NCBI RefSeq assembly: GCF_027111275.1 | Contig: NZ_CP114286.1 | Coordinates: forward strand, 2,542,001-2,606,000 | Source of the DNA: Flavobacterium luteolum | GTDB taxonomy: Bacteria > Bacteroidota > Bacteroidia > Flavobacteriales > Flavobacteriaceae | DNA length: 64,000 bases | Direction: 5' to 3' | Shown: in pieces, positions 1-9,205 of the stretch | How positions within the stretch are numbered: the first letter of the stretch is position 1 | Layout: the number at the start of each line of letters is the position of its first letter | Position numbers and translations under genes: made by a program | The notes under the pieces: generated by a model | Database searches by the model: none | What the model was told of the DNA's origin: nothing | What the model saw: only the letters and a program-made list of their open reading frames with translations

Positions 1-1
1 A

Positions 2-115
2 TTGACCGATACAAAAGGGGTTTCCTATGGTCAGGGAATAGATTTTAGCAAAGATTTTAAAGTGATCAATTCGCAGCGAATAAGCGGTGAAATTGAATCG
101 AACGAAGAATTATAA
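2..115 (+). CDS. C-terminal end of a probable LptC-like LPS export protein (partial)
   Basis: An open frame enters from the left edge and ends at TAA 113-115, giving 37 residues that end in SGEIESNEEL. The stretch GVSYGQGIDFSKDFK resembles the last beta-strands of LptC, the periplasmic bridge of the Lpt lipopolysaccharide transporter, where a glycine-rich turn is followed by a DFS-type motif. The next gene starts 4 bases after the stop, so it is probably the first member of a short operon visible here. Assignment rests on a short tail only; another OstA-like periplasmic protein is possible. Confidence 0.5.
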   Translation: MTDTKGVSYGQGIDFSKDFKVINSQRISGEIESNEEL

Positions 116-119
116 TATT

Positions 120-314
120 ATGGGTTATTTAAAATATACACAATACGTTTACATCCTTTTTGCAGTTTTCTTTACTTATGACGGTATTGTAAAACTAAAT
201 GAGGGTGATGAGAGCTATCCTTTCTATTTTGTGATTGCGGGGATGGCTATTTTTATGTTTTTCTTCAGAAGAAGATTTCTTAACAGGCACAACGACCGAA
301 ACAAAAAACAATAA
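120..314 (+). CDS. small two-helix membrane protein, unknown function
   Basis: A 64-residue protein with two hydrophobic segments (about residues 6-20 and 30-47), a short acidic loop between them (NEGDESYP) and a strongly basic tail (FFRRRFLNRHNDRNKKQ), which suggests an inner-membrane protein with a cytoplasmic C-terminus. ATG 120 is preferred to an in-frame GTG at 87 because the GTG lies inside the upstream coding region. It sits 4 bases after the LptC-like stop and 3 bases before the CorC-like gene, so the three are probably co-transcribed. I do not recognise a family. Confidence 0.7.
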   Translation: MGYLKYTQYVYILFAVFFTYDGIVKLNEGDESYPFYFVIAGMAIFMFFFRRRFLNRHNDRNKKQ

Positions 315-317
315 AAA

Positions 318-1574
318 ATGGAAATTAGTATTATAATAATATGTTTAATACTAGCTGCCTTTTTTTCTGGGATGGAAATTGCTTTTACATCCGCCAACAA
401 AATTTATCTTGAAATCGAAAAGAAACAAGATGATTTCCTGTCTCGAATCTTAACCAAGCTAACCGAAAATCCATCCAAATTTATTGCTGCCATGCTTATT
501 GGCAACAATGTAGCTTTGGTGATTTACGGCTTTTTTATGGGCGATCTTATTTTAAGCTGGATGGCTTATTTTGGATTGGTTTTTTCTGATTGGTGGAATA
601 TACTTATTCAGACACTTCTTGCCACATTTGTGGTTTTGCTTACTTCGGAGTTTTTTCCAAAGGTGTTTTTTCAAATTTATGCCAATTCTTTAATTAAAAT
701 TCTGGCGCTTCCAGCTTATCTGTTCTATCGATTATTCTATTATATCTCTACTTTCTTTATTTGGATTGCAGATTTTGTGTTAAGCAAATTCTTTAAAACA
801 GAAGGAAATCAAATCCATTTGTTTAGCCGTATAGAGTTAGGGAATTATATAACAGAACAAATGAGTACTGTTGAAGAAGATGAAGAGGTAGATTCTGAAA
901 TTCAGATTTTTCAAAATGCATTAGAATTCTCGGGTGTAAAGGCGCGTGATATTATGACGCCTCGCACAGAAATTGTAGATATAGATCTTTTTGATACTGT
1001 TGATGATCTTAGAGCTTTGTTTATTGAAACGGGATATTCAAAGATTATTATAAGCCAGAATTCACTAGATGATATTGTTGGATATGTTCATTCGTTTGAT
1101 TTGTTTAAAAAGCCAGCGACTATAAAATCGGTTTTAATGACCGTTGAATTTGTGCCGGAAACAATTCTGATTAAAGACGTCTTGAATCTATTGATCAAAA
1201 AACGAAAAAATATTGCTGTTGTTTTAGATGAATATGGAGGAACTTCTGGAATTATTACAATTGAAGATATTGTCGAGGAGCTTTTTGGAGAGATTGAAGA
1301 TGAGCACGATTTGGATGAAGAATTAATCGAAGAAGAATTAGGAGAAGGAAAGTATTTGTTTTCTACCAGATTAGATGTTGAGTATTTGAATGAAACTTAT
1401 AAATTATTGATTCCAGAAGAAGATTCTTATGGCACATTAGGAGGTTTTATTGTAAATCATACTAAAGAAATCCCACAAAAAGGAGACAAAATTGTAATAG
1501 ATAAGTTTCATTTTTCTATTGAAGAGGCTTCAAATAAGAAAATAGAACTAGTCAAATTGACAATTAAAGAGTGA
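318..1574 (+). CDS. CorC/HlyC-family membrane protein (DUF21-CBS-CBS-CorC_HlyC)
   Basis: 418 residues with the full family layout: an N-terminal DUF21 membrane domain with about four helices (residues 1-160), a CBS pair that begins near ARDIMTPRTEI (about residues 208-325, with the second CBS holding DEYGGTSGIITIEDIVEE) and a C-terminal CorC_HlyC domain from about residue 340. Members are linked to magnesium/cobalt transport or resistance, and the name hemolysin is historical. Flavobacteria have several paralogues, one of which (GldE) works in gliding. This one is not beside gliding genes, so the GldE role should not be transferred. It is the last gene of the small operon. Confidence 0.88.
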   Translation: MEISIIIICLILAAFFSGMEIAFTSANKIYLEIEKKQDDFLSRILTKLTENPSKFIAAMLIGNNVALVIYGFFMGDLILSWMAYFGLVFSDWWNILIQTLLATFVVLLTSEFFPKVFFQIYANSLIKILALPAYLFYRLFYYISTFFIWIADFVLSKFFKTEGNQIHLFSRIELGNYITEQMSTVEEDEEVDSEIQIFQNALEFSGVKARDIMTPRTEIVDIDLFDTVDDLRALFIETGYSKIIISQNSLDDIVGYVHSFDLFKKPATIKSVLMTVEFVPETILIKDVLNLLIKKRKNIAVVLDEYGGTSGIITIEDIVEELFGEIEDEHDLDEELIEEELGEGKYLFSTRLDVEYLNETYKLLIPEEDSYGTLGGFIVNHTKEIPQKGDKIVIDKFHFSIEEASNKKIELVKLTIKE

Positions 1575-1622
1575 TTTTTTAAATTAATGAAAAAAAATGT
1601 TGAAAATAAAACGCTAGTTGTA

Positions 1623-1651
1623 TTGTTATTAACTAGATAATTGTATTTTCG
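1623..1651 (+). promoter_or_regulatory. probable Bacteroidota-type promoter of the PpiD-like gene
   Basis: TTG at 1623-1625 is followed after 18 bases by TATTTTCG at 1644-1651, close to the Bacteroidota -33/-7 consensus TTG / TAnnTTTG. The start codon lies 30 bases further on. Confidence 0.5.
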
Positions 1652-1681
1652 CAAACTGAATATAAAATTAACGATAATAAA

Positions 1682-3781
1682 ATGGCAGTTTTAGCAAAAA
1701 TTAGACAGCGTTCCGCTTTATTGATAGGAGTTATTGCACTTGCATTATTTGCATTTATAATACAAGATCTATTTACAAGAGGAACATTCGGTCAAAGTTC
1801 AAAAGATGTAGGAAGCATCGATGGAAAAGATATTTCATTTGAAGACTTTAGAGTTAAAGTTAGTAATGTTGAAAAAAGTGGGCAAGGAATAACTTCCACT
1901 GAAGCTGCAAACAGAGTTTGGGATCAAGAAGTTTCAATCGCTTTATTATCATCACAGTTTGATAAATTAGGATTGAGAGTTGGTGAAAAACACATTTTAG
2001 AGGTTTTAAAATCAGATCCAAATATTGGTAAAAACCCAATGTTCTTAAACGCAGCAGGAATGTTTGATGTTGTTAAGTTCAAAGATTATTTTAAATCAAA
2101 CCCAGAAGCGGCACAATACATTTCTCAAAAAGAGAAAGATGCTGAATTGAATGCAAAATTTCAAATCTATAATACTTTAATTAAATCAGGTCTTTACACA
2201 ACTGCTAGTGAAGGAAAATTAAAGTATGAAATGGAAGCTAATAAAGTAAGTTTTGCTTTTGCAGCAGCTCCTTATTCTTCTATTAAAGATAGTGAAGTAA
2301 AAATCTCTGATGATGAGATCGTAGCTTACATGAAGAAAAACGAGAAAAAATTCAAAGCAGATGCAACTCGCGAAATTCAATACGTTTTAGTTGAAGATAA
2401 AGCATCTAAAGAAGATGAGGCTGAAATTAAAGCTAAATTAACTGCGCTATTATCAGGAAGTGTTGTATACAATGCAAAAACTGGTAAAAATGATACATTG
2501 CCAGGATTTAAAAATGCTACAAACATTGCTGAATTCGTAAACGCAAATTCTGATGTTCCTTACGATTCTACTTATGTTCCTAAAAATGCATTGCCAGCAG
2601 TTGATGCTGACAAATTATTCAGCTTACCTGCTGGAGCAATCTACGGACCATATGTTTACGGAAGATACTATGCAATTTCTAAATCTCAAGGATTTAAAGC
2701 TGGAGTTAATGCAAAAGCTAGTCATATCTTAATTGGTTACGAAGGATCTCAAACTCCAAACCAAAAAGAAAAAAGAACTAAAGAAGAAGCTAAAGCTAAA
2801 GCTGAAGAAATTTTAGCACAAGTTCAAGCTAATCCAGATAGTTTTATGATGTTAGCTTTTACAAGTTCTGATGATTCATCTGCACAGCAAGGTGGAGACT
2901 TAGGATATTTTGGGCCAAACCAAATGGTAAAACCTTTCAACGATTTTGTATTCAGCAACGGAATTGGCAAAGTTGGTTTAGTAGAAACTCCTTTCGGATT
3001 TCACGTAATCAAAATTACAGACAAACAAGACGGAATTCGTTTAGCTACAATTGCTCAAAAAATTGAGCCATCTGAAGCTACTTCTGATAAAGTATTCACA
3101 TTAGCAACTAAATTTGAAATGGATGCTGCTGATAAAGACTTCAATGCTGCAGCAAAAGAATTAGGATTAAAAGTTGCTCCAGCTGTTAATGCAAAAGCTA
3201 TGGATGAAGCGTTTGGACCATTAGGAAACCAACGTAACATTGTAAGATGGGCTTTTGATAAAGAAACAAGTAAAGGTGACGTAAAACGTTTCGAAATTGC
3301 AAACATCGGACACGTTATCGCACAATATAAAGGTGAAAACAAATCAGGTTTAGTTTCTGTTGATATGGCAAGACCTTATGTAGAGCCAATCTTGAAAAAC
3401 AAGAAAAAAGCAGAATTGTTAAAAGCAAAAATGCAAGGTTCAAGTCTTGAAGCTATTGCTAAAGCTGCAGGAGTTGCTGTTCAACAAGCTGCAGATGTAA
3501 CTCTTGATAATCCAGTTTTACCTGGTGGAGTTGGACAAGAGCCGAGAGTAGTAGGTAATGCATTTGCATTAGCAGCAAATAAAATCTCTGCTCCAATTGA
3601 AGGAAATACTGGTGTTTATGTAGTTAAAAACATTAAGACAGTAAAAGCTCCAGCAATTGCTAATCACGCAGCTTACGTAGAGAAAGTAAAAGCTCAAAGC
3701 GCATCTGATGCAAACAGAGTATTGCCAGCGTTAAAAAACAATGCTAAAATTGAAGATAACAGATTACAATTTAATTACTAA
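1682..3781 (+). CDS. PpiD/SurA-like periplasmic peptidyl-prolyl isomerase and chaperone
   Basis: 699 residues. A single N-terminal membrane anchor (about residues 12-30, LLIGVIALALFAFIIQDLF) is followed by a SurA-N-like chaperone region and a parvulin (PpiC) domain at about residues 343-450, recognisable from KASHILIGYE, GGDLGYFGPNQMVKPFNDFVF and TPFGFHVIKI. A second, weaker rotamase-like region may follow. This is the architecture of PpiD, which helps fold outer-membrane and periplasmic proteins on the outer face of the inner membrane. It is monocistronic, with its own promoter and a strong terminator. Confidence 0.9.
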   Translation: MAVLAKIRQRSALLIGVIALALFAFIIQDLFTRGTFGQSSKDVGSIDGKDISFEDFRVKVSNVEKSGQGITSTEAANRVWDQEVSIALLSSQFDKLGLRVGEKHILEVLKSDPNIGKNPMFLNAAGMFDVVKFKDYFKSNPEAAQYISQKEKDAELNAKFQIYNTLIKSGLYTTASEGKLKYEMEANKVSFAFAAAPYSSIKDSEVKISDDEIVAYMKKNEKKFKADATREIQYVLVEDKASKEDEAEIKAKLTALLSGSVVYNAKTGKNDTLPGFKNATNIAEFVNANSDVPYDSTYVPKNALPAVDADKLFSLPAGAIYGPYVYGRYYAISKSQGFKAGVNAKASHILIGYEGSQTPNQKEKRTKEEAKAKAEEILAQVQANPDSFMMLAFTSSDDSSAQQGGDLGYFGPNQMVKPFNDFVFSNGIGKVGLVETPFGFHVIKITDKQDGIRLATIAQKIEPSEATSDKVFTLATKFEMDAADKDFNAAAKELGLKVAPAVNAKAMDEAFGPLGNQRNIVRWAFDKETSKGDVKRFEIANIGHVIAQYKGENKSGLVSVDMARPYVEPILKNKKKAELLKAKMQGSSLEAIAKAAGVAVQQAADVTLDNPVLPGGVGQEPRVVGNAFALAANKISAPIEGNTGVYVVKNIKTVKAPAIANHAAYVEKVKAQSASDANRVLPALKNNAKIEDNRLQFNY

Positions 3782-3803
3782 TTAAAAGTAATTTATCATA
3801 AAA

Positions 3804-3842
3804 AGAGACCCGAAACATTAATATGTTTCGGGTTTCTTTTTT
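3804..3842 (+). terminator. rho-independent terminator of the PpiD-like gene
   Basis: A long stem (3804-3818 with 3823-3837; core CCCGAAACAT / ATGTTTCGGG, loop TAAT) runs straight into a T-run. Confidence 0.9.
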
Positions 3843-4038
3843 TTTATAAAATTAAGAAAATCTACTTTGTGTTAATTTTCTTAAAGTATATAGGGATTAT
3901 CGAAATTTAATTTAAAAAACTTGTGATTTTCAAATTATTACAGTTAATTTGCTCGATTTTTACTTTAACATATTTTTAGCTTTTGCGAGGAAATAGAGTT
4001 AAGAAGAATAATGAGCTAATAAACAAATCGCCTATTTA

Positions 4039-4482
4039 ATGTTTTTTACTTTTAAAATTTTTAAAAAGAAGCCGAGAGTATATACCAAAATAGAGAGCCA
4101 CATCTATGGTATTATTACAGAGCTTTTAAAAGTGAGCAGCACCGACATCAATGTTGATGAATTGGGTGGAAAATATTATTTGAGTAATGAAGAGCAACAT
4201 TTTAAAGTAACCATTTTAAGCAATGACTATGTGATCAGATTGACAAATACACATGATTCTGTTGCTGAAAAATATGATAAAGTTTTTGTCGAAGATGTTT
4301 TGAAAGCAGTAAAAGAAGAGAAACACCGACGGATGGAGGTTGTTTATGACTCTATTACAAATAGCATCGAAAAAATGGCGGAACGCTTGCACAATAGACT
4401 TATAGAGTCAAATGAACAAGACAAATCGGTTCGTCGTTTGGAGACAAAAGAAGTTAAAAACAATAAAAAAGCAAACTTATAG
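4039..4482 (+). CDS. conserved-looking hypothetical protein
   Basis: 147 residues starting at ATG. It has no signal peptide or membrane helix, a very basic first 15 residues (FKIFKKKPRVYTK), a mixed alpha/beta middle and a charged, probably helical C-terminal half (EDVLKAVKEEKHRRME and onwards) ending in a lysine-rich tail. I do not recognise a family. It stands alone: a 257-base gap with a terminator precedes it, and it converges on the GHMP kinase gene 15 bases away. Probably cytoplasmic. Confidence 0.65.
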   Translation: MFFTFKIFKKKPRVYTKIESHIYGIITELLKVSSTDINVDELGGKYYLSNEEQHFKVTILSNDYVIRLTNTHDSVAEKYDKVFVEDVLKAVKEEKHRRMEVVYDSITNSIEKMAERLHNRLIESNEQDKSVRRLETKEVKNNKKANL

Positions 4483-4497
4483 CTTTTTTGAAATGAA

Positions 4498-5406
4498 TTA
4501 TAAAATCATTTCTTCATAAGTTAAAATTGTCTCGTAGCCTTTATTGGAGAAATATTCTTTCGGATTTTCTTTAGAAACTACCAGAATAAAGTCGCCTCCC
4601 CAAGCTCCCAAACTTTTTATTACACCATTAAAATCAGGAAAAACAGCCTCTTTTATGGTCTGCATTTCCAAAACTTTACTTAAATGAATTTCGTGTTTCT
4701 GAATCGCCGACGCAAATTCTTTTAATGTTTTGGCGTGAAGAATTTCATTTGTGATTTTATTGTTTTCTGCAACACTAGCTGCTAAATGATTGCCTTTGTG
4801 GTTGTTGTAGGAGAATATGGCAGATTTGCTGTTTTGTTTTTTATTCAAATACACAAAATAAAGATGTTGTGTAAAATCTGGATTAAATTCAACTTGTTTT
4901 ACGAAATTATCTTTTATGCGGTATAAAATAGGCGTGTTGTTTTGTGCGCATGCAATATCGTAACCACTTCCGCCGAAACTGTTTTTTAGTAGGGTGAAAG
5001 CATTAATTTCGGTCCACTGTGCAATATTATTGATAAGAGTTGAAGAAGTTCCTAGTCCCCAATTTTTTGGAAAACTCAAATGTGTGCTTACTTTATATCC
5101 GTTAGCATTATCGATAAATTTTGGATTTAAAATATAAGCTTCGTATAAAATATTGACTAAAGTTGATTTTACAGTGTCAATGTGAGAGTCTGAACCTTTT
5201 ACAACTTCGTCAAATGAAATAGTTTCTTCAAACCACAAGTGTTTATCGTAATCGTAACTTTTCCATTCAATTTGTTTGTTTTCTGAGTCTTCAATTACTA
5301 AATCCTGACCAAATTTTGTTGGTAGCGCAAATGCATCTGCTCCATCCAAAACTAGATATTCTCCAGCAATAAAAAGTTTTCCGTTACTGTAAAAGGTATT
5401 CTTCAT
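4498..5406 (-). CDS. GYDIA-family GHMP kinase (mevalonate-pathway-type kinase)
   Basis: 302 residues. GHMP motif 1 (GEYLVLDGADAFALPT, about residues 15-30), motif 2 (KNWGLGTSSTLINN, about 114-127) and the diagnostic GYDIA string (SFGGSGYDIACAQ, about 143-155) identify the GYDIA family of small-molecule ATP kinases. The gene lies downstream of HMG-CoA reductase on the same strand with a 95-base gap, which fits a role phosphorylating mevalonate or a later intermediate toward isoprenoids (quinones, carotenoids). The exact substrate is inference. Confidence 0.85.
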   Translation of the reverse strand: MKNTFYSNGKLFIAGEYLVLDGADAFALPTKFGQDLVIEDSENKQIEWKSYDYDKHLWFEETISFDEVVKGSDSHIDTVKSTLVNILYEAYILNPKFIDNANGYKVSTHLSFPKNWGLGTSSTLINNIAQWTEINAFTLLKNSFGGSGYDIACAQNNTPILYRIKDNFVKQVEFNPDFTQHLYFVYLNKKQNSKSAIFSYNNHKGNHLAASVAENNKITNEILHAKTLKEFASAIQKHEIHLSKVLEMQTIKEAVFPDFNGVIKSLGAWGGDFILVVSKENPKEYFSNKGYETILTYEEMIL

Positions 5407-5501
5407 GCTTTATTTTTTAGCCCCGATAGCAGTGGAAATCCTTTTGCTTTTTTTCTTTAAAAAAGCAAAAGATTGAAACGGATAGCGGGATTAGCTTCTA
5501 A

Positions 5502-6815
5502 TTATTTTCTTAAATTCTCAATAAATTCTACCACAGCACTGTGAGAAACGGCTGTTTTTTTGAAGTGCGCTTTAATTAAATGACGTTCTTCATCGGTAGC
5601 TTCAAATTGATTGATAATATTGTTAAGGTGCATTTTCATGTGGCCTTCCTGAATTCCTGTTGTGGTTAAGGAACGCAATGCAGCGAAATTTTGCGCTAAA
5701 CCAGCAACAGCAACAATTTCCATTAATTCTGGAGCAGATGGTTTTTCTAAAATGTCTAAGCACAATTTCACTAAAGGATGCAAAGAGGTTAAACCGCCAA
5801 CGGTACCAACTGCAAGCGGAATTTCAAGCCAAAAAGTAAAAATTCCATCTTCTATTTTCGCATGCGATAAACTTGCGTACTGGCCATTTTTAGCTGCATA
5901 AGCATGTACACCAGCTTCTACAGCTCTAAAATCATTTCCGGTTGCTAGAATGACAGCATCTACGCCATTCATGATACCTTTGTTATGTGTAACCGCTCTA
6001 AAAGGTTCTATTTCTGCAATTTGAACAGCTTGAACAAAACGTTCTGCAAATTCTTGCGGACTTGTAATATGTTTTTCTGCTAAATCTTGAATTGGGCAAG
6101 AAACTTCAGCCCTAACAAGACAATGTGGAACATAGTTAGAAAGAATGCTCATGATAACTTCTAACTTTTCTCCATTTTGGCATAAATCAGAATTTTGAGC
6201 TTCTTCTTTTAAAGTTGTAGCAAATTGCTCCAGACAAGAATTGATGAAATTGGCGCCCATACTATCTTTAGTTTCAAAAGTAGCATGAAGCTGGTAGTAA
6301 TTTTCTAGTAAACTTCTTTTGTCTTTTAGTTTGATGTCTAAAATTCCTCCGCCACGTTGTTGCATATTTTTGGTAATGCTTTGCGTTTCTGAGAATAATT
6401 TTGGTTTTATCTGGTCAAAAAAGTTATTTAATTTTTCGGCATCTCCGTTGTAAGTAAAATGAACCTGTCCGATTTTTTCAGTATTAATAATTGTAGCTTT
6501 AAAACCGCCTCTTGTTGACCAGTATTTTGCTGCTTTTGAAGCTGCTGCTACTACAGAACTTTCTTCAATTGCCATCGGAATGGTTTTGTATTTTCCGTTG
6601 ATCAAAAAGTTAGGTGCAACTCCAAGTGGGATATAAAGGTTTGTAATGGTGTTTTCTATAAATTCATCATGAAGCTGCTGAAGCTTTTCGTCTGAATTCC
6701 AGTAATTTCTTATAATATTTTGTGCCTCTTCAGGATTTGAAAAATATTCATTTGCAATCCAATTAATTTTTTCTTTTTTGGATAATTTAGAAAATCCGGC
6801 AACAGCGTTGTTCAT
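5502..6815 (-). CDS. class II hydroxymethylglutaryl-CoA reductase
   Basis: 437 residues from ATG 6815; a TTG two codons upstream is less likely. Class II hallmarks are ENTITNLYIPLGVAPNFLING (catalytic Glu), KGIMNGVDAV (catalytic Lys and substrate contact), ATGNDFRAVEAG (catalytic Asp) and a C-terminal His in AVSHSAVVEF. The enzyme interconverts HMG-CoA and mevalonate. Class II enzymes are called degradative in Pseudomonas, but with a GHMP kinase next door and no degradation genes the biosynthetic mevalonate pathway is the likely role. A good promoter lies just upstream. Confidence 0.93.
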   Translation of the reverse strand: MNNAVAGFSKLSKKEKINWIANEYFSNPEEAQNIIRNYWNSDEKLQQLHDEFIENTITNLYIPLGVAPNFLINGKYKTIPMAIEESSVVAAASKAAKYWSTRGGFKATIINTEKIGQVHFTYNGDAEKLNNFFDQIKPKLFSETQSITKNMQQRGGGILDIKLKDKRSLLENYYQLHATFETKDSMGANFINSCLEQFATTLKEEAQNSDLCQNGEKLEVIMSILSNYVPHCLVRAEVSCPIQDLAEKHITSPQEFAERFVQAVQIAEIEPFRAVTHNKGIMNGVDAVILATGNDFRAVEAGVHAYAAKNGQYASLSHAKIEDGIFTFWLEIPLAVGTVGGLTSLHPLVKLCLDILEKPSAPELMEIVAVAGLAQNFAALRSLTTTGIQEGHMKMHLNNIINQFEATDEERHLIKAHFKKTAVSHSAVVEFIENLRK

Positions 6816-6844
6816 TCTCAATGTATTAAATAATAATGTTGCGG

Positions 6845-6876
6845 CAAAGATACTATTTTAAGAGTTTTGATTGCAA
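6845..6876 (-). promoter_or_regulatory. probable promoter of the HMG-CoA reductase gene
   Basis: On the minus strand TTG (6876-6874), 21 bases and TATCTTTG (6852-6845), a full match to the Bacteroidota -7 box, lie 29 bases before the start codon. The site also supports the ATG at 6815. Confidence 0.55.
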
Positions 6877-6995
6877 TCTATTTCAGACATGAAAGTACGC
6901 AATCGTTATTTTTTTTAACATTTAACACTTAAAATGTGTATTATGTTTATTTTTTTTACTAAAATTGGGCTCTTTTTATATTTAAAATAATTCTA

Positions 6996-9167
6996 ATGAA
7001 TACAAGCAAATTTACTGCAGTACTTTTATTCTTAACTGCGGTTGTTTTTGGACAGCAGAAAATAACTGTCGAAAATGTTTTTAGCGGTACTTTCCGGGCA
7101 AAAGGAATGGATGAACTACAATCGCTGAAAAATACAAATCAATATACTGTTTTAAATGTTGATCAGGCGAGCAGAAGTATGCAGATTGATTTATACGACT
7201 TTGCTACCCTGAAAAAAGTATCTAATCTTATCGATACTAAAAACTTCAAAGAACTTGCAGACGGAATTGATAGCTACACTTTTGATGCTGCTGAAAAAAA
7301 GATCTTAATTGCTTGTAATTCTTCTAAAATCTTCCGTCACTCTTTTACTGCTGATTATTTCCTTTATGATATTGCAGCAAAATCTCTGATTAAACTTGTT
7401 GATTTTCAAATTCAAGAACCAACATTTTCACCTGACGGAACAAAAATCGCTTACGCAAAAGAAAATAACTTATATGTGTACGACGTAGCATCAAAAAAAT
7501 CTACGGCTATTACAACAGACGGGAAGAAAAATGCTGTTATAAATGGTATTACTGACTGGGTTTACGAAGAAGAGTTTGCATTTGTTCGTGCTTTCGACTG
7601 GAGTAAAGACAGTAAAAAAGTAGCTTACATTCGTTTTGACGAAAGCCAGGTTCCTGAGTTTTCAATGTCAATCTTCCATAAAGATCTATATCCTAAAATT
7701 GAGACTTTTAAATATCCTAAAGCTGGAGAAAAAAATTCTGAAGTTTCGTTACATATTTACGATGTAGCTGCAGGTGCAACAAAAAAAGTAGATTTAGGAA
7801 AATATAATGATTTCTATATTGCAAGAATGCAATGGACAAATGATGCAAATGTACTTTCGGCACAGGTTTTAAACCGTCACCAAGACAATTTAGATTTATT
7901 GTTTGTTGATGGTAATACGGCAACTGCAAAAGTAGTTTTAAATGAAAAAGATAAAGCGTATGTAGATATCAATGATAATTTGACGTTCTTAAAAGATAAC
8001 AGTTTTATCTGGACAAGCGAAAAAGACGGGTTTAATCATATTTATGTATATGATAAAAACGGAAAACTTAAAAATCAAATTACAAAAGGAAACTGGGAAG
8101 TGGTTTCATACTACGGTTTCGACGAAAAAACTAAAACTATTTTCTATCAGTCTACAGAAAATGGCTCTATCAACAGAGATCTTTACAGAATTGGTTTAGA
8201 CGGAAAAAATAAAGTGCGTTTGTCTTCAAAAACAGGAACAAGTGCAGCGACTTTTAGTCCAAACTTCCAATACTTTATTACAACTTTCTCAAGTAATACA
8301 CAGCCTACAACGTATACTTTAAACGAGGCTAAAACTGGAAAAGAAATTCAGGTTATCGAAAATAATCAGGCTCTTGCAGATAAATTGAAAGCGTATAATC
8401 TTCCTTCAAAAGAGTATTTTGTTTTAAAAACAGCAAAAGGAAACGAATTAAATGCATGGATTTTAAAACCAAAAGATTTTGATCCTTCAAAAAAATATCC
8501 TGTTTTCATGTTCCAATATTCAGGGCCAGGATCTCAGCAGGTGGCAAATCAGTGGAATAATTCTAATGATTACTGGTTTCTTTCTTTAACACAACAAGGT
8601 TATATCGTAGCTTGTGTTGACGGACGAGGTACTGGTTTTAAAGGAGCTGATTTCAAAAAAGTTACACAAAAAGAATTAGGAAAATACGAGGTTGAAGACC
8701 AAATCGATGCAGCAAAAGTAATTGGTGCTTATCCTTACGTTGATGCTTCAAGAATTGGAATCTTCGGATGGAGCTACGGTGGATTTATGGCTTCTAACTG
8801 TATTTTCCAAGGAAATGATGTGTTTAAAATGGCAATTGCTGTTGCACCAGTTACAAACTGGAGATTTTATGACAGTGTTTATACAGAAAGATATATGCAG
8901 ACTCCGCAAGAAAATGCAAGCGGATATGATCAAAACTCTCCTATAAATCATGTTGATAAATTGAAAGGGAAGTTCTTGTTGATTCATGGTTCTGGAGATG
9001 ATAATGTTCATGTTCAAAACACAATGCAGATGATGGAAGCTTTAATTCAGGCTAATAAACAATTTGATTCTCAAATTTATCCAGATAAAGATCATGGTAT
9101 TTATGGCGGAAAAACAAGAGTTCAGCTTTATACTAAAATGACCAACTTTATTAAAGAAAATTTATAA
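6996..9167 (+). CDS. S9 family peptidase, dipeptidyl peptidase IV type (exported)
   Basis: 723 residues with a signal peptide (MNTSKFTAVLLFLTAVVFGQ). The N-terminal beta-propeller (about 90-450) contains the paired glutamates of WVYEEE (E191, E192), which in DPP-IV hold the substrate amino terminus. The alpha/beta-hydrolase domain (about 510-723) has the triad S593 (GWSYGG), D668 (SGDDNVH) and H700 (DKDHG). It should cleave X-Pro or similar dipeptides from peptides in the periplasm. Two di/tripeptide symporters follow on the same strand (38-base gap), so cleavage and uptake are probably coupled. Confidence 0.93.
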   Translation: MNTSKFTAVLLFLTAVVFGQQKITVENVFSGTFRAKGMDELQSLKNTNQYTVLNVDQASRSMQIDLYDFATLKKVSNLIDTKNFKELADGIDSYTFDAAEKKILIACNSSKIFRHSFTADYFLYDIAAKSLIKLVDFQIQEPTFSPDGTKIAYAKENNLYVYDVASKKSTAITTDGKKNAVINGITDWVYEEEFAFVRAFDWSKDSKKVAYIRFDESQVPEFSMSIFHKDLYPKIETFKYPKAGEKNSEVSLHIYDVAAGATKKVDLGKYNDFYIARMQWTNDANVLSAQVLNRHQDNLDLLFVDGNTATAKVVLNEKDKAYVDINDNLTFLKDNSFIWTSEKDGFNHIYVYDKNGKLKNQITKGNWEVVSYYGFDEKTKTIFYQSTENGSINRDLYRIGLDGKNKVRLSSKTGTSAATFSPNFQYFITTFSSNTQPTTYTLNEAKTGKEIQVIENNQALADKLKAYNLPSKEYFVLKTAKGNELNAWILKPKDFDPSKKYPVFMFQYSGPGSQQVANQWNNSNDYWFLSLTQQGYIVACVDGRGTGFKGADFKKVTQKELGKYEVEDQIDAAKVIGAYPYVDASRIGIFGWSYGGFMASNCIFQGNDVFKMAIAVAPVTNWRFYDSVYTERYMQTPQENASGYDQNSPINHVDKLKGKFLLIHGSGDDNVHVQNTMQMMEALIQANKQFDSQIYPDKDHGIYGGKTRVQLYTKMTNFIKENL

Positions 9168-9205
9168 TCTAAAAATAATTTAACCTAATTAAATAAACGA
9201 ATAAT

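Noticed and set aside
318..1574. GldE gliding-motility protein
   Set aside because: Same family, but no ssb, gldD or other gliding genes are adjacent, so a paralogue is more likely.
3055..3342. Open frame on the minus strand inside the PpiD-like gene
   Set aside because: It is antisense to a well-conserved domain, has no signal, motif or promoter, and follows the codon pattern of the real gene on the other strand.
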